DNA of 64,000 bases from positions 1 through 64,000 of the forward strand of contig JAOARD010000042.1 in NCBI GenBank assembly GCA_025210735.1, in the 5' to 3' direction. Below are positions 1 through 8,504 of this stretch, piece after piece (the stretch's first letter is position 1; each line of letters opens with the position of its first letter). The notes under the pieces were generated by a model. The model ran no database searches, was not told where the DNA came from, and was given only the letters and a program-made list of their open reading frames with translations. Source of the DNA: Bacteroidales bacterium. GTDB lineage: Bacteria; Bacteroidota; Bacteroidia; Bacteroidales; UBA6680. Both the position numbers and the translations under genes were made by a program.

Positions 1-1
1 A

Positions 2-898
2 GAAATATTTATTGTTTATTTTGGCCACAAACACCCACATATGTACAGATCAGGAGTATGCATACATAATACAAAACAATCTGAAAAGGATATTTCAGAT
101 TTAACAAATTCTAAAACTCTAACGAGTATTCTTATAGATAATAAGAGTAATTTTGACAATATACCTGAAAGATATGAGTCAATTACAGAATTCATAGATG
201 CTAATGATATTCTGCTGTTTCTGAACAGATACACAGAACCTTGGCTTATAGAAAATTCCATAAAAAGCAGAAAACACATATATATAAGTAATATATACAA
301 TTACGGACTTAATGATATTAAACGATTATACAAACTATCGTTTGAGTCTGATGTAGTAATGTCATCATCTAATCAGTGGGAATTTACCCCGGCTGGTATA
401 TGGATAAAGAAAAATATTCAGGAGATAAGGTATACAGAGTTCAGGCTAGGATTAAACGATAACTTTACAAACGAAAGATTAAAGCAGACAGTATTTAACT
501 CTGTTAACTATTTAATGGAGATAAGCAACAGCAGCTATTTAAGACACTCTTATGACATTGTTACTGATGGCAAAGGTGATCCTTTTATTATAAATGTAAT
601 GATATGTCTGAAGAATGGTGCTGCCGCTAATATTTTTATAAAACTCAAAGACGATAAAGAGAGTGCCAGATTAAATATACATAGCGATAATAACCTGTAC
701 AATATTAACTTCTCTGATAATAGCATATATAACTGCTCTGAAAGTTCATCCATAGTGCCTGAAAAACCGGAACAGAGTGTGTATGACCTTATAACAGAAA
801 AAGTTACTAAACAGATACAAAATCATACAGCTGCATACTATATTAAACAAGAGATATCTATGCTGATTACTAATGAGATTATTGACAGGTTAAGATAG
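2..898 (+). CDS. Hypothetical protein, possibly Gfo/Idh/MocA-like oxidoreductase, 5' end cut by window edge
   Basis: The frame is open from the first bases, so the true start is probably outside the window. An internal ATG at position 41 would give 285 residues but has no convincing ribosome site. The visible N-terminal part has the rhythm of a Gfo/Idh/MocA nucleotide-binding domain: a segment reading YESITEFIDANDILLFLN, then a strand around KHIYISNIYNY where that family has its 'KHVLCEKP' strand, then a helix like the one that follows in the family, and the strand VVMSSSNQW. The usual EKP catalytic lysine is not seen, so the protein may be a non-enzymatic relative. The C-terminal 150 residues look like a mixed alpha/beta domain without a recognisable motif. 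The family suggestion is weak and rests on pattern only; the existence of the gene is well supported by length and codon pattern. It is followed by 206 bases before elbB. Confidence 0.6.
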   Translation, partial: EIFIVYFGHKHPHMYRSGVCIHNTKQSEKDISDLTNSKTLTSILIDNKSNFDNIPERYESITEFIDANDILLFLNRYTEPWLIENSIKSRKHIYISNIYNYGLNDIKRLYKLSFESDVVMSSSNQWEFTPAGIWIKKNIQEIRYTEFRLGLNDNFTNERLKQTVFNSVNYLMEISNSSYLRHSYDIVTDGKGDPFIINVMICLKNGAAANIFIKLKDDKESARLNIHSDNNLYNINFSDNSIYNCSESSSIVPEKPEQSVYDLITEKVTKQIQNHTAAYYIKQEISMLITNEIIDRLR

Positions 899-1104
899 AT
901 TAACTGTATTATCTTTAAAACTCTGTACCCGGTAATGCATTTATTGTTTTAGACAATATGTTTTTTTGTACCTTGCATTTACAATACAACAGGTATAAAT
1001 TTATTAAATAAAGATATGAAACGAAGCAGGATAAGGAGTTTTCACACACGAAGATGATTATAATGCGGAGTTCCATATAACCTTTAAAAAACAAATTTAG
1101 ACAT

Positions 1105-1752
1105 ATGAAACGAGTAGCAGTTATACTTTCAGGATCAGGAGTCTTTGACGGTTCTGAAATACACGAGGCAGTTTTAACTCTTTTGGCTATAGATCAGAAT
1201 GGCGGAGAGTATGAGATTTTTGCTCCTGATAAAAATCAGCATCATGTAATAAATCATATTACAGGTGAAGAGATGAATGAAACAAGAAATGTTTTAACAG
1301 AATCTGCGCGTATTGCCAGAGGAGCTGTAAAGGCCCTTTCTGAATTAAATAGCGATAATTTTGATGCTCTTATTATTCCAGGAGGATTTGGAGCTGCAAA
1401 AAATTTATCAACATATGCTTTTAATGGTCCTGATATGAATATTGATGAAGGATTTAAGGCTGCTGTTTTATCTTTTCATAAAGCAGGCAAACCTATTGGA
1501 GGCTTATGCATAACCCCTATTGTTCTTGCAAAAATCATTAATGGAGCAACAGTTACGTTAGGTAATGGGAACGACTCTGTTGCTCATGTAGATGTTGTTG
1601 GCGGCAAACACAAAGATACCTCCTTTGGTGAAGTAGTTTACGACAAAGACAATAATCTGTATACAACACCATGTTATATGCTTGATGGTAATATATCTGA
1701 GGTATATAACGGAGCTAGCAATATTATAAAAGAGATCTTCAAAAACATTTAA
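1105..1752 (+). CDS. elbB: ElbB-type DJ-1/PfpI-superfamily protein (isoprenoid biosynthesis glyoxalase)
   Basis: This 215-residue protein matches the E. coli ElbB family closely along its length: the N-terminal VILSGSGVFDGSEIHEAV, the block NHITGEEMNETRNVL, the IIPGGFGAAKNLS loop, and the nucleophile-elbow GGLCITP with Cys135 as the likely reactive cysteine. ElbB belongs to the class I glutamine amidotransferase-like/DJ-1 superfamily, has weak glyoxalase activity in E. coli, and was named for an effect on isoprenoid synthesis; its physiological substrate is not settled. It is cytoplasmic, with no signal peptide. It stands alone, with a 206-base leader upstream and a hairpin terminator just after the stop. 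The length is normal for the family. Confidence 0.93.
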   Translation: MKRVAVILSGSGVFDGSEIHEAVLTLLAIDQNGGEYEIFAPDKNQHHVINHITGEEMNETRNVLTESARIARGAVKALSELNSDNFDALIIPGGFGAAKNLSTYAFNGPDMNIDEGFKAAVLSFHKAGKPIGGLCITPIVLAKIINGATVTLGNGNDSVAHVDVVGGKHKDTSFGEVVYDKDNNLYTTPCYMLDGNISEVYNGASNIIKEIFKNI

Positions 1753-1763
1753 ATACCCTAAAT

Positions 1764-1790
1764 CCCTGTATTCGCACAGGGCTTTACTAT
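1764..1790 (+). terminator. Candidate intrinsic terminator of elbB
   Basis: A 6-bp GC-rich stem (CCCTGT / ACAGGG, arms 1764-1769 and 1776-1781) with a 6-base loop starts 12 bases after the elbB stop and is followed by a moderately T-rich stretch. The T-tract is interrupted, so the call is moderate. Confidence 0.55.
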
Positions 1791-1911
1791 TTCACTCCCC
1801 AATATATTTTTAATCTACATTCAGGCATCTTATATCAACCAAACCCTATAGTTTAAAAAAAAACAGAACCTAACGTAATATTCTAACGTATCAGTTACTA
1901 AATAATACGAT

Positions 1912-2922
1912 ATGAATATTCGTTATATATACACCCTGGTCATTTATGTTGCTGCTGTATTCTATTTCGGCTGCAAGAAAGATATTTTTACAAAACCAGA
2001 CGTTATTCCAGATACCGAGAAAAAAGTAAGAGTCAAACTCACAAATCTTCCAGATCAGCTTATTGAAAAATATGTATGGATTGTAATCAGACAAGACGAT
2101 AAAGTATTTGTAACTGAAAAATATGATATTGTTGAAAACAGCAAGGTTAAAATTAAACCTCCTGACAAAGGTAAATATGATCTTACCCTGCTTATAAACG
2201 ACACATGGAATCCTACCGAAGAGTTTAAGAAAGGATACTTTTCAGAGATTAACGATATAGCCTACAGAGAGGTCGATTTTAAAACCTACACATGGAGGTA
2301 TGGCGATTATGAAAAAGGGACAATGGGTAGTCTTTCAAGATTTGTTAAGATAGATATTACAAGTCCTACAGAAGGACAATTAGTTACTCAGGGCGATATT
2401 GTTAATATAAATGTAGATGTAGAAGAAGATACCGACGAACCTAATAATCTTAAACTACTTAAGTATTTTATAAATAATGAGAAGATCTTTGAAGCAGATA
2501 ACTTTCCGTATGGATTTGTTTTAAACACACAGTCGTATAATCTGGGCATACATAAAGTTATTATAAATGCTGAGGATAGCGAGTCTAACATTCTTGTCTC
2601 TGAAGAGGTAAGTTTTCAAATAAAAGAGAACATTATTCCGGCACCTGTAGTTAAGATTACCTCTCCACAGAACATGTCAAATGTAAACAGGAATACATCA
2701 TTTGATGTAACAGTATCTGCCTCAGATTCAAATGGCACAATAAGAATTCTTGAACTGTTTGTAAACGATATAAAATACGCATCTGTATTTGACCCTGCTA
2801 CACTACCACATGTTTTTAACATTAAGATTACAAATACTGGTATACATGAAATTAAAGCTGTTGCTACTGACAACGAAGACAATACCAGATACGATATAAT
2901 AAATGTAAACGTAATACCATAA
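1912..2922 (+). CDS. Lipoprotein with two Ig-like domains, function unknown
   Basis: The 336-residue product begins with a hydrophobic segment ending in the lipobox-like FYFGC (Cys at about 21), so it is probably an exported lipoprotein. Residues ~40-130 form a beta-rich region. Two related Ig-like domains follow: ~145-240 starts with DITSPTEGQLVTQGD and ~248-336 starts with VKITSPQNMSNVNRNTS. Each ends in a strand of the type HEIKAVATDNEDN, typical of bacterial Ig-like (Big) domains that bind surfaces or sugars. It opens a tight three-gene set: 12 bases before a beta-barrel-like protein, followed by a second small lipoprotein. A shared envelope role is likely but the specific function cannot be read from the sequence. 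Confidence 0.85.
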   Translation: MNIRYIYTLVIYVAAVFYFGCKKDIFTKPDVIPDTEKKVRVKLTNLPDQLIEKYVWIVIRQDDKVFVTEKYDIVENSKVKIKPPDKGKYDLTLLINDTWNPTEEFKKGYFSEINDIAYREVDFKTYTWRYGDYEKGTMGSLSRFVKIDITSPTEGQLVTQGDIVNINVDVEEDTDEPNNLKLLKYFINNEKIFEADNFPYGFVLNTQSYNLGIHKVIINAEDSESNILVSEEVSFQIKENIIPAPVVKITSPQNMSNVNRNTSFDVTVSASDSNGTIRILELFVNDIKYASVFDPATLPHVFNIKITNTGIHEIKAVATDNEDNTRYDIINVNVIP

Positions 2923-2934
2923 ATATCCGGACAT

Positions 2935-3714
2935 ATGAAAAAGTTAACATTGATATTCATAATAGTTTTTACAAGTGTCTCTTTTTTAAGCGCACAAGAC
3001 GGACAAGACACACTATTATTCAGAAAAAAGATAAGACCTGTAAAGGGGTTTAAAGGTATTTATATCGGAACCAGTTATCAGCTGGTTAAAAAAATGGTTG
3101 ACGACTCAACAAAATTTGTTGGTATCCCACTAATAAACGGAAAATATTATTTGGAAGATAATATGGTTATAAGAGCTGAGATATCTGCATACGAAACACA
3201 ACAGAAATTTGCAGGTAAAAGTGCAGCCGGAGAGATAGGCCGAAATACACAAAGCAAATCGGATGCCGAGTACAGACTAACCCTTGGATTTGAGTATCAC
3301 TTCTCAAAAGAAAATATCATTGATATATACACTGGTATTGGTATTCCACTTGGTATTGAGCGAGAGGCAATATTTAATACCACAACATATAATACATTTG
3401 GCGATTACAATAAACATGATATAACCAGAACATCATTTATATATGGTTTTGAACCTCATCTGGGTATTCAGGCTTTTGTGGGTAAATTACCTGTATCTGT
3501 AAGTGTTGAGTGGGGGTTAAGAGCAATATTTACAGCAAATGCCAAGTACAAACATAAAGTCAATCAGTCTATATCAGGCGTTAAATCAAGTTCTACATAT
3601 TATACAGAGGGCATAGATGAAACAGGAGCCTTTGTAAACTTTACTGATCTTAATTTCAGAAAATTCGACATAGGTTCTGATGTACGAGTTATGATTAATA
3701 TTTACTTCAAATAG
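2935..3714 (+). CDS. Predicted outer-membrane beta-barrel protein
   Basis: The 259-residue protein has a classical signal peptide (about residues 1-20, ending SFLSAQ). The mature part consists of alternating hydrophobic/polar strands such as YRLTLGFEYHF, IIDIYTGIGIPLGI and FIYGFEPHLGIQAFVG. It ends on RVMINIYFK, where the aromatic residue close to the C-terminus fits an outer-membrane barrel insertion signal. It lies between two lipoprotein genes, 12 and 8 bases away, so co-expression is likely. No domain assigns a substrate. An 8-to-10-strand barrel in the OmpW/OMP_b-brl style is the most plausible fold, but this is inferred from the strand pattern. Confidence 0.82.
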   Translation: MKKLTLIFIIVFTSVSFLSAQDGQDTLLFRKKIRPVKGFKGIYIGTSYQLVKKMVDDSTKFVGIPLINGKYYLEDNMVIRAEISAYETQQKFAGKSAAGEIGRNTQSKSDAEYRLTLGFEYHFSKENIIDIYTGIGIPLGIEREAIFNTTTYNTFGDYNKHDITRTSFIYGFEPHLGIQAFVGKLPVSVSVEWGLRAIFTANAKYKHKVNQSISGVKSSSTYYTEGIDETGAFVNFTDLNFRKFDIGSDVRVMINIYFK

Positions 3715-3722
3715 ACACTCTC

Positions 3723-4172
3723 ATGAATAAAAGAATAATATATATATCGCTGATTACTCTCACTCTTTTTGTATTGTCGTCATGCGTTGCAACATATGAC
3801 AAAAGTGGATTCAGAGGAAATGACCTCTCTCCTAACGATGTACAACTCATTCAAACCATGGACGATTATCTCTTTATTGATCAGGTGGATATTGAGGTTC
3901 ACTACACAACATATCTGGGTTTTATAAGAGAGGTTCACAGCATAAACAATCACCTGCCTACAGATAAGCTAATAGGAAAGGTTAATACTATTGGAGGAAC
4001 TAAGATTGGTGTAAACGGATTAATGAAACGTGCACTGTATGATATAATAATCACATATCCTGATGCATCATTCTTTGTTGTAGTAAATAAACGTAAAAGT
4101 TACAAGAAGATGTTCTTAAGTCGCGAGGTTAAAAAAACAATGACTATAAGATTGTATAAACAGAAGAAGTAA
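3723..4172 (+). CDS. Small lipoprotein, function unknown
   Basis: The 149-residue protein has an N-terminal hydrophobic stretch followed by the lipobox LSSC (Cys about 21), predicting lipid attachment. The body has beta-strands around VDIEVHYTTYLGFIREV and ends in a very basic tail (KRKSYKKMFLSREVKKTMTIRLYKQKK). I do not recognise the family. It is the last gene of the 1912-4172 set, and its stop codon directly abuts the stop of the convergent DUF4294 gene with no spacer, so the two transcripts must overlap at their 3' ends or share a stop region inside the genes. Confidence 0.8.
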   Translation: MNKRIIYISLITLTLFVLSSCVATYDKSGFRGNDLSPNDVQLIQTMDDYLFIDQVDIEVHYTTYLGFIREVHSINNHLPTDKLIGKVNTIGGTKIGVNGLMKRALYDIIITYPDASFFVVVNKRKSYKKMFLSREVKKTMTIRLYKQKK

Positions 4173-4757
4173 TTATAGTTTACCCTGCTCGTAAAGAATA
4201 ACGAGTCGTTCCAGATCAGCATCGTCTCCGTCTTTGTCATACTTATATTTTAACGACGATCCGAACAAGCGTGCAACTGAGTGCCAGAAAAAAGCAGAAA
4301 AACCTCCTTTAAACTCTTTAAGTATTTCGTAGGTTGTGTTTCCTGTCTCTCTGAATATCAATTTTATGAGCATTCGTCCCTGTGAAATAGTCATATTTCG
4401 CAACTCTCCTTCAAACTGGGCAAATAACCTTTTCTCTGCTTTCTTAATAAAGCGTTTCTTCTCCCGCTCAGTTTCAAGTTTTAAATATTCAGCATTTATC
4501 TCTTTAAGTAATATTCCTGCTTTTTTTGCATACGGATACACTTTCTTCAGATTTCTTATCTTACGTGAATATCTCCATCGTTTATAAAATCTGAACATTC
4601 CTCGTTTCGGATATATCTCCACAGGATCAAGAGTATCAACATAAATTGTATCATTAACAATTTTGGTAACCTTAACATACTCTTGTCCGCTCATGGTACC
4701 AGTTCCAAAAAACAGAAACATGAATAACAAAACTGTATAACGTATTTTCACAATCAT
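4173..4757 (-). CDS. DUF4294 domain-containing exported protein
   Basis: This 194-residue protein has a signal peptide (KIRYTVLLFMFLFF..., cleaved near SGQE) and a conserved core of the Bacteroidota family DUF4294: an opening strand pair (VNDTIYVDTLDPVEIYP), a basic RWRYSRKIRNLKKVYPYAKKAG block, and the region GRMLIKLIFRETGNTTYE. The function of the family is unknown. The reading frame stays open upstream to a TTG at 4775, but the ATG at 4757 is preferred because a good -7/-33 promoter pair lies at 4765-4795, immediately upstream. That placement would give a very short mRNA leader. The gene is convergent with, and touches, the lipoprotein gene at 3723-4172. Confidence 0.85.
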   Translation of the reverse strand: MIVKIRYTVLLFMFLFFGTGTMSGQEYVKVTKIVNDTIYVDTLDPVEIYPKRGMFRFYKRWRYSRKIRNLKKVYPYAKKAGILLKEINAEYLKLETEREKKRFIKKAEKRLFAQFEGELRNMTISQGRMLIKLIFRETGNTTYEILKEFKGGFSAFFWHSVARLFGSSLKYKYDKDGDDADLERLVILYEQGKL

Positions 4758-4764
4758 ATATGTG

Positions 4765-4795
4765 CAAAATAGCAACTTTTATACACCTTTGCAAA
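4765..4795 (-). promoter_or_regulatory. Candidate Bacteroidota-type promoter for the DUF4294 gene
   Basis: Read on the minus strand, TTTG (4795-4792) is followed after 20 bases by TATTTTG (4771-4765), one base shorter than the consensus TAnnTTTG. The gene start at 4757 is 8 bases beyond, so the leader would be only a few bases long. Confidence 0.5.
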
Positions 4796-4999
4796 ACAGT
4801 AACGACACAATACACAAGCTATATCTCATTAAACACTAATATATCACAAACACTTTAACACTTCAGACAATCTATTACAAGAATATGTTTGTGTAATTTA
4901 ATGTACACAAAGGATAAACCTTAGCACGCAAATTGTATCAGAATAATAAAGTTTTTATTTTAACAAAGAATAATTATTTTTAATTGATTATTAAAACTG

Positions 5000-5503
5000 A
5001 TGATTATGAATAACGATACTATGCAAAACGAGGTTAAATATGCTGGCTTCTGGATAAGATTTGCTGCATATATGATAGACTATTTAATAATATATTCAGC
5101 TCTTGCTCTTCTTATATTCCCTGCGGCTGCCATTCTAGGATTTTCGATAGTTCTGCCATCAATTGACGGATATAATGAGTATAGTGACGCTTATTATATT
5201 GTTCCGGCTATTATATCATTCTATATATATTCTAATGTTATCTCACTTGCCGGATCGTGGTTATATTTTGCATTAATGCAATCGTCAAAACATCAGGCTA
5301 CTGTTGGCAAAATGGCTGTTGGAATAAAAGTTACAGATAGCAAACACCAACGATTAACTTTTGCAAGAGCTACAGGAAGATACTTCTCTAAAATAATATC
5401 GTCAATAACATTATTAGTAGGTTATATCCTTGCCGGGTTTACTTTCAGAAAGCAGAGTTTGCATGATATGATTGCCAATACATATGTTATTTATAAAAGA
5501 TAA
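5000..5503 (+). CDS. RDD-family integral membrane protein
   Basis: The 167-residue protein begins with the RDD signature region AGFWIRFAAYMIDYLII (here R..D spacing rather than a strict RDD), has hydrophobic segments at about 28-55, 70-95 and 135-155, and has the second family block KMAVGIKVTDSKHQRLTFARATGRYFSK. It ends with the typical SLHDMIANTYVI. RDD proteins are small membrane proteins, some proposed as transporters of ions or compatible solutes; the substrate cannot be told here. Two in-frame ATGs (5000 and 5006) are both possible starts. A 242-base AT-rich intergenic region precedes it. Confidence 0.88.
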   Translation: MIMNNDTMQNEVKYAGFWIRFAAYMIDYLIIYSALALLIFPAAAILGFSIVLPSIDGYNEYSDAYYIVPAIISFYIYSNVISLAGSWLYFALMQSSKHQATVGKMAVGIKVTDSKHQRLTFARATGRYFSKIISSITLLVGYILAGFTFRKQSLHDMIANTYVIYKR

Positions 5504-5553
5504 TCTATAAAAAACTGTTAAATACTTAATTAACACCCTAACAACAATTACTA

Positions 5554-5781
5554 ATGGATGATAGTAACAACAACAAGTCGTTTTGGCTGGATGCGCCGGA
5601 ATGCACTGAGGTTAAGATAATGCAAGGAGGTCCTCTGTTAATAACAGGAAAGCATCAATTATATGACGAGGAGGGCAACCGAATGAAAACAGGAATAATG
5701 ACATCTGTATGCAGATGTGGCAACTCCATGAATTCGCCATATTGCGACGGAACTCATTTTAAAACAGGATTCGACAAATAA
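5554..5781 (+). CDS. CDGSH iron-sulfur domain protein
   Basis: This 75-residue protein carries the complete CDGSH signature C-x-C-x2-S-x3-P-x-C-D-G-T-H (CRCGNSMNSPYCDGTH) near its C-terminus, preceded by a short beta-rich part (MQGGPLLITGKHQLYD). CDGSH proteins bind a labile [2Fe-2S] cluster through three Cys and one His and act in electron or cluster transfer. There is no signal peptide, so it is cytoplasmic. Its TAA stop shares one base with the ATG of a second CDGSH gene, implying translational coupling. Confidence 0.92.
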   Translation: MDDSNNNKSFWLDAPECTEVKIMQGGPLLITGKHQLYDEEGNRMKTGIMTSVCRCGNSMNSPYCDGTHFKTGFDK

Positions 5782-5954
5782 TGGATAACAAAACAGCTGT
5801 TATTTTTATAAAAAATGGTCCGGTTAAGATCAAAGGTAAACACAAATTGGTTTTGCCGGACAATAAATCTAACCAGATAGAATACGATACAGCAATCTGC
5901 CGATGTGGTAAATCAGGATGTCTACCAAAATGTGATGGTAGCCACAACAATTAA
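5781..5954 (+). CDS. Second, minimal CDGSH iron-sulfur protein (57 residues)
   Basis: Starting at the ATG that overlaps the preceding stop (TAATG), this frame encodes 57 residues beginning MDNKTAVIFIKNGPVKIKG and ending in CRCGKSGCLPKCDGSH followed by NN and TAA. The motif fits C-x-C-x2-S-x3-P-x-C-D-G-S-H exactly, including the histidine ligand. The layout mirrors its 75-residue neighbour (short beta part with GPxxIxGKHxL, then the cluster motif), so the pair probably arose by tandem duplication. Its last four bases overlap the 3' end of the convergent trmN6 gene. It is short enough to be missed by automated gene calling. Confidence 0.88.
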   Translation: MDNKTAVIFIKNGPVKIKGKHKLVLPDNKSNQIEYDTAICRCGKSGCLPKCDGSHNN

Positions 5955-6667
5955 AATGCTAAATAAAAATCGCGGGTTAATTCTTTATACTCCTCAGAAT
6001 AACAGTGTCTGCCTCTGTCTTCAACAACAATACTATTTCGTTTTACATCTGAAATCTCTGTTCTGCAAAACTCTATCATAACTCTCTTTACAGGTTTTTC
6101 TGGCGTAGGTTTTACATCAGTAACTCTTCTTACAAAAAAGTTATATTCGAGTCCTGTCTTAATAAATATTTGAGCTTCAACATCAGGTAATATTACACTT
6201 ACAGCTCCATTCTTACTTAACACAACAGAAGCACTTTCAAAAAAATCCTTAAAAGATAATGTGTCTGTATGTCGTGCCATATCTTTTTTATTATTCCCCG
6301 ACTTAAGAGAATTAATAAAAAATGGAGGATTTGATACAATATGATCTATCTCAACTCCCTTATCAATATTAAAATCCTGAAATTTAACATTATCAACACT
6401 TATAATATCATTCCATTGCGAGTTCTCAATATTCTTTTTCGCAATATCTACAGATGAATCATTTATATCAATAGCATAAATTTTATCTGCACCCCTTTGG
6501 GCTAACATCATTGCTATTAAACCTGTTCCGGTTCCAACATCCAGAAACACTCCTTTTTTACTTGTGTCTGCCCATGCCCCAATAAGTACACCATCTGTAC
6601 CTACCTTCATTGCATTATCTGACTGTTCAACAGAAAATTTTTTAAACCTGAATATGTTATTTCTCAT
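5951..6667 (-). CDS. trmN6: tRNA1(Val) (adenine(37)-N6)-methyltransferase
   Basis: The start at 6667 gives 238 residues beginning MRNNIFRFKKFSVEQSDNAMKVGTDGVLIGAW, the usual N-terminus of the YfiC/TrmN6 family. An upstream extension would lie inside the neighbour gene and adds a spurious hydrophobic stretch. S-adenosylmethionine-binding motif I is DVGTGTGL (43-50), the acidic strand end is AIDIN, and the catalytic NPPF is at 113-116, as in N6-adenine methyltransferases. The enzyme methylates A37 of tRNA1(Val). It overlaps the end of the upstream TIGR02757 gene by 11 bases and is the last gene of a leftward operon with tatA and lolD. Confidence 0.9.
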   Translation of the reverse strand: MRNNIFRFKKFSVEQSDNAMKVGTDGVLIGAWADTSKKGVFLDVGTGTGLIAMMLAQRGADKIYAIDINDSSVDIAKKNIENSQWNDIISVDNVKFQDFNIDKGVEIDHIVSNPPFFINSLKSGNNKKDMARHTDTLSFKDFFESASVVLSKNGAVSVILPDVEAQIFIKTGLEYNFFVRRVTDVKPTPEKPVKRVMIEFCRTEISDVKRNSIVVEDRGRHCYSEEYKELTRDFYLAF

Positions 6668-7451
6668 TCTTAACACCCTCAAATATACCAAGACTAAAAA
6701 GAGCAAAATCATATTTAACAGGATCACTCTCATCGAATCTTTTTAACGAATTAGTTACCTCTTCAGCAGCTTTCCAGTCGGTCTGTTTGCGCTCTAATAA
6801 ACCTAAATATCTGGCAACATTTGAAGCATGCACATCAAGAGGCAGTAATAAATCTGCTGCATTTATATCTCTCCACAACCCAAAATCAACACCCTCTCTA
6901 TTTGTTCTTACCATCCAGCGCAAAAACATATTAATTCTTTTTGCTGCCGAACCTTTAAGTACATTAGCCAGATGCTTTTCTGACCTCTTCTGATGATCTA
7001 CATTTATAAACTCATCTCTGAAACAGGTTATTGCACTCTTTACTGTACCGTCAACCAGATATCCTTTGTTAAAAACACTCTCTAATCCTCCTCTGTTTTG
7101 ATAGATATTATTAAGTGAACGTAAAAAGAAATCAAGATCGATACTATTAAATGTTCTGTACTTAAAATCTTCAACAAATTTAAATGAGTCAGTACCATAA
7201 TTCATAACAAAATCATATGGCGAGTTCCCCATAATATCCATTAATCTTGTTGCAGAAGAGATAATCATCTTTCTGTTACCCCATGCCAAAATAGATGCAA
7301 AGAATGCAGATATCTCAATATCATAAATATCAGAATACCTTTTAGGTATCTGAATCGGATCGGTTTCTATAAATTCCGGTTTACAATATTCATTATATTT
7401 CTCATCCAAAAGACTTTTTAACTCAATGTCTTCATATGTAACTGTTGCCAT
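6657..7451 (-). CDS. TIGR02757 (DUF2400) family protein
   Basis: The 264-residue protein matches the TIGR02757 family, common in Bacteroidota: LKSLLDEKYNEYCKPEFIETDPIQIPKRY near the N-terminus, then ISAFFASILAWGNRKMII, and a C-terminal part with LDVHASNVARYLGLL and KYDFALFSLGIFEG. Those helices resemble the HhH-GPD fold of base-excision DNA glycosylases, but the function of the family is not established. It has no signal peptide. It sits 11 bases after lolD and overlaps trmN6. Confidence 0.9.
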   Translation of the reverse strand: MATVTYEDIELKSLLDEKYNEYCKPEFIETDPIQIPKRYSDIYDIEISAFFASILAWGNRKMIISSATRLMDIMGNSPYDFVMNYGTDSFKFVEDFKYRTFNSIDLDFFLRSLNNIYQNRGGLESVFNKGYLVDGTVKSAITCFRDEFINVDHQKRSEKHLANVLKGSAAKRINMFLRWMVRTNREGVDFGLWRDINAADLLLPLDVHASNVARYLGLLERKQTDWKAAEEVTNSLKRFDESDPVKYDFALFSLGIFEGVKNEK

Positions 7452-7462
7452 AAAAATCAGTA

Positions 7463-8113
7463 TTAAACAAAATAACCATCTTTCATCTCCAGAGTTCGGT
7501 CAGCCATAACAGCTAATCCATGATCGTGTGTTACAATCACAAATGTATAACCGTACTTATCTCGTAAAGTAAAGAACAACTCATGAAGCTCTTTTTTGTT
7601 CACTGAATCAAGATTACCTGATGGCTCATCTGCAAATACAACTGATGGATTATTTATAAGTGCTCTTGCAACCGCTACTCTTTGTTGCTCTCCTCCTGAC
7701 AACTCACTTGGTTTATGATTTAGTCTATCTCCAATATTCAGAAACTCAAGCAACTCTCTCGCTCTGTCTTCAACCTCTTTTTTCTTTCGTTTTGCAATCC
7801 ATCCCGGAATACACACATTTTCAAGCGCCGTAAATTCTGGTAACAGTTGATGAAACTGAAAAACAAAGCCAACATTCTTATTTCTGAAACGCGATAATTG
7901 ATTATCTCCGCTTGTTGTAACATCAACCCCATCTATTACTATATTTCCAGCATCAGGTTTACACAGGGTTCCTAAAATCTGTAACAGTGTTGTCTTTCCT
8001 GCACCGCTGGCTCCTACAAGACACACAACCTCACCTCTATCTACCGTAAAGTCTAATCCTTTAAGCACAGTTAAATCACCGTAACTCTTATATATTCCTT
8101 CCGCCTTAATCAT
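7463..8113 (-). CDS. lolD: ABC transporter ATP-binding protein, LolD-like
   Basis: This 216-residue ATPase has Walker A GASGAGKT (34-41), the Q-loop [17 protein letters not shown], the signature [15 protein letters not shown] (from 138) and Walker [14 protein letters not shown]. The '[14 protein letters not shown]' Q-loop and overall length are those of LolD, the ATPase that powers lipoprotein release from the inner membrane with LolC/LolE. No permease gene is adjacent, so the partner must be elsewhere; a MacB-type role cannot be excluded. The start overlaps the tatA stop by four bases (ATGA), indicating translational coupling. Confidence 0.85.
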   Translation of the reverse strand: MIKAEGIYKSYGDLTVLKGLDFTVDRGEVVCLVGASGAGKTTLLQILGTLCKPDAGNIVIDGVDVTTSGDNQLSRFRNKNVGFVFQFHQLLPEFTALENVCIPGWIAKRKKKEVEDRARELLEFLNIGDRLNHKPSELSGGEQQRVAVARALINNPSVVFADEPSGNLDSVNKKELHELFFTLRDKYGYTFVIVTHDHGLAVMADRTLEMKDGYFV

Positions 8114-8349
8114 TTTGTCTCTCTATTTTCTTTGTTCTCATCACCAGAATCCTTCTTTTTACTATAGTCTGATTCTGCGGCATCTTCAATCTCTTGTTTT
8201 ATATCATTTGCTGCTTTCTTAAATTCCGATACACCCTTACCAAGCATTCTTGCCATTTGAGGCATGCGCTTAGCTCCAAACAGTATTAATATTACAATCA
8301 ATATCAGAATAGTCTCATTAAATCCTATAAACAGAAGGCTAGAAAACAT
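8110..8349 (-). CDS. tatA: Twin-arginine translocase subunit TatA/TatE
   Basis: The 79-residue protein has the family layout: a short N-terminal membrane helix ([14 protein letters not shown]), the conserved [23 protein letters not shown] hinge plus amphipathic helix, and a charged disordered tail ([16 protein letters not shown]). TatA forms the pore of the Tat pathway for folded proteins. It is the first gene of the leftward operon tatA-lolD-TIGR02757-trmN6; no tatC is present in the window. Confidence 0.92.
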   Translation of the reverse strand: MFSSLLFIGFNETILILIVILILFGAKRMPQMARMLGKGVSEFKKAANDIKQEIEDAAESDYSKKKDSGDENKENRETK

Positions 8350-8504
8350 ACTTTATAAATATTAAAACATTGTTCAGCAAATATAGGAAGAAATATTTTT
8401 GCATCACCATTTAATAAAAATACTACTTTTCAAACAACACCCCCTGCAAAAACACCACCAACCAAATAAAAACATAATAAAAACAGAAAAACACCCTGTT
8501 CAAA

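Noticed and set aside
6668..6733. N-terminal extension of trmN6 with a hydrophobic, signal-like segment
   Set aside because: It lies inside the upstream TIGR02757 gene, and the family begins at the MRNNIFRFKKFSVEQ start; a cytoplasmic tRNA methylase would not carry a membrane segment.
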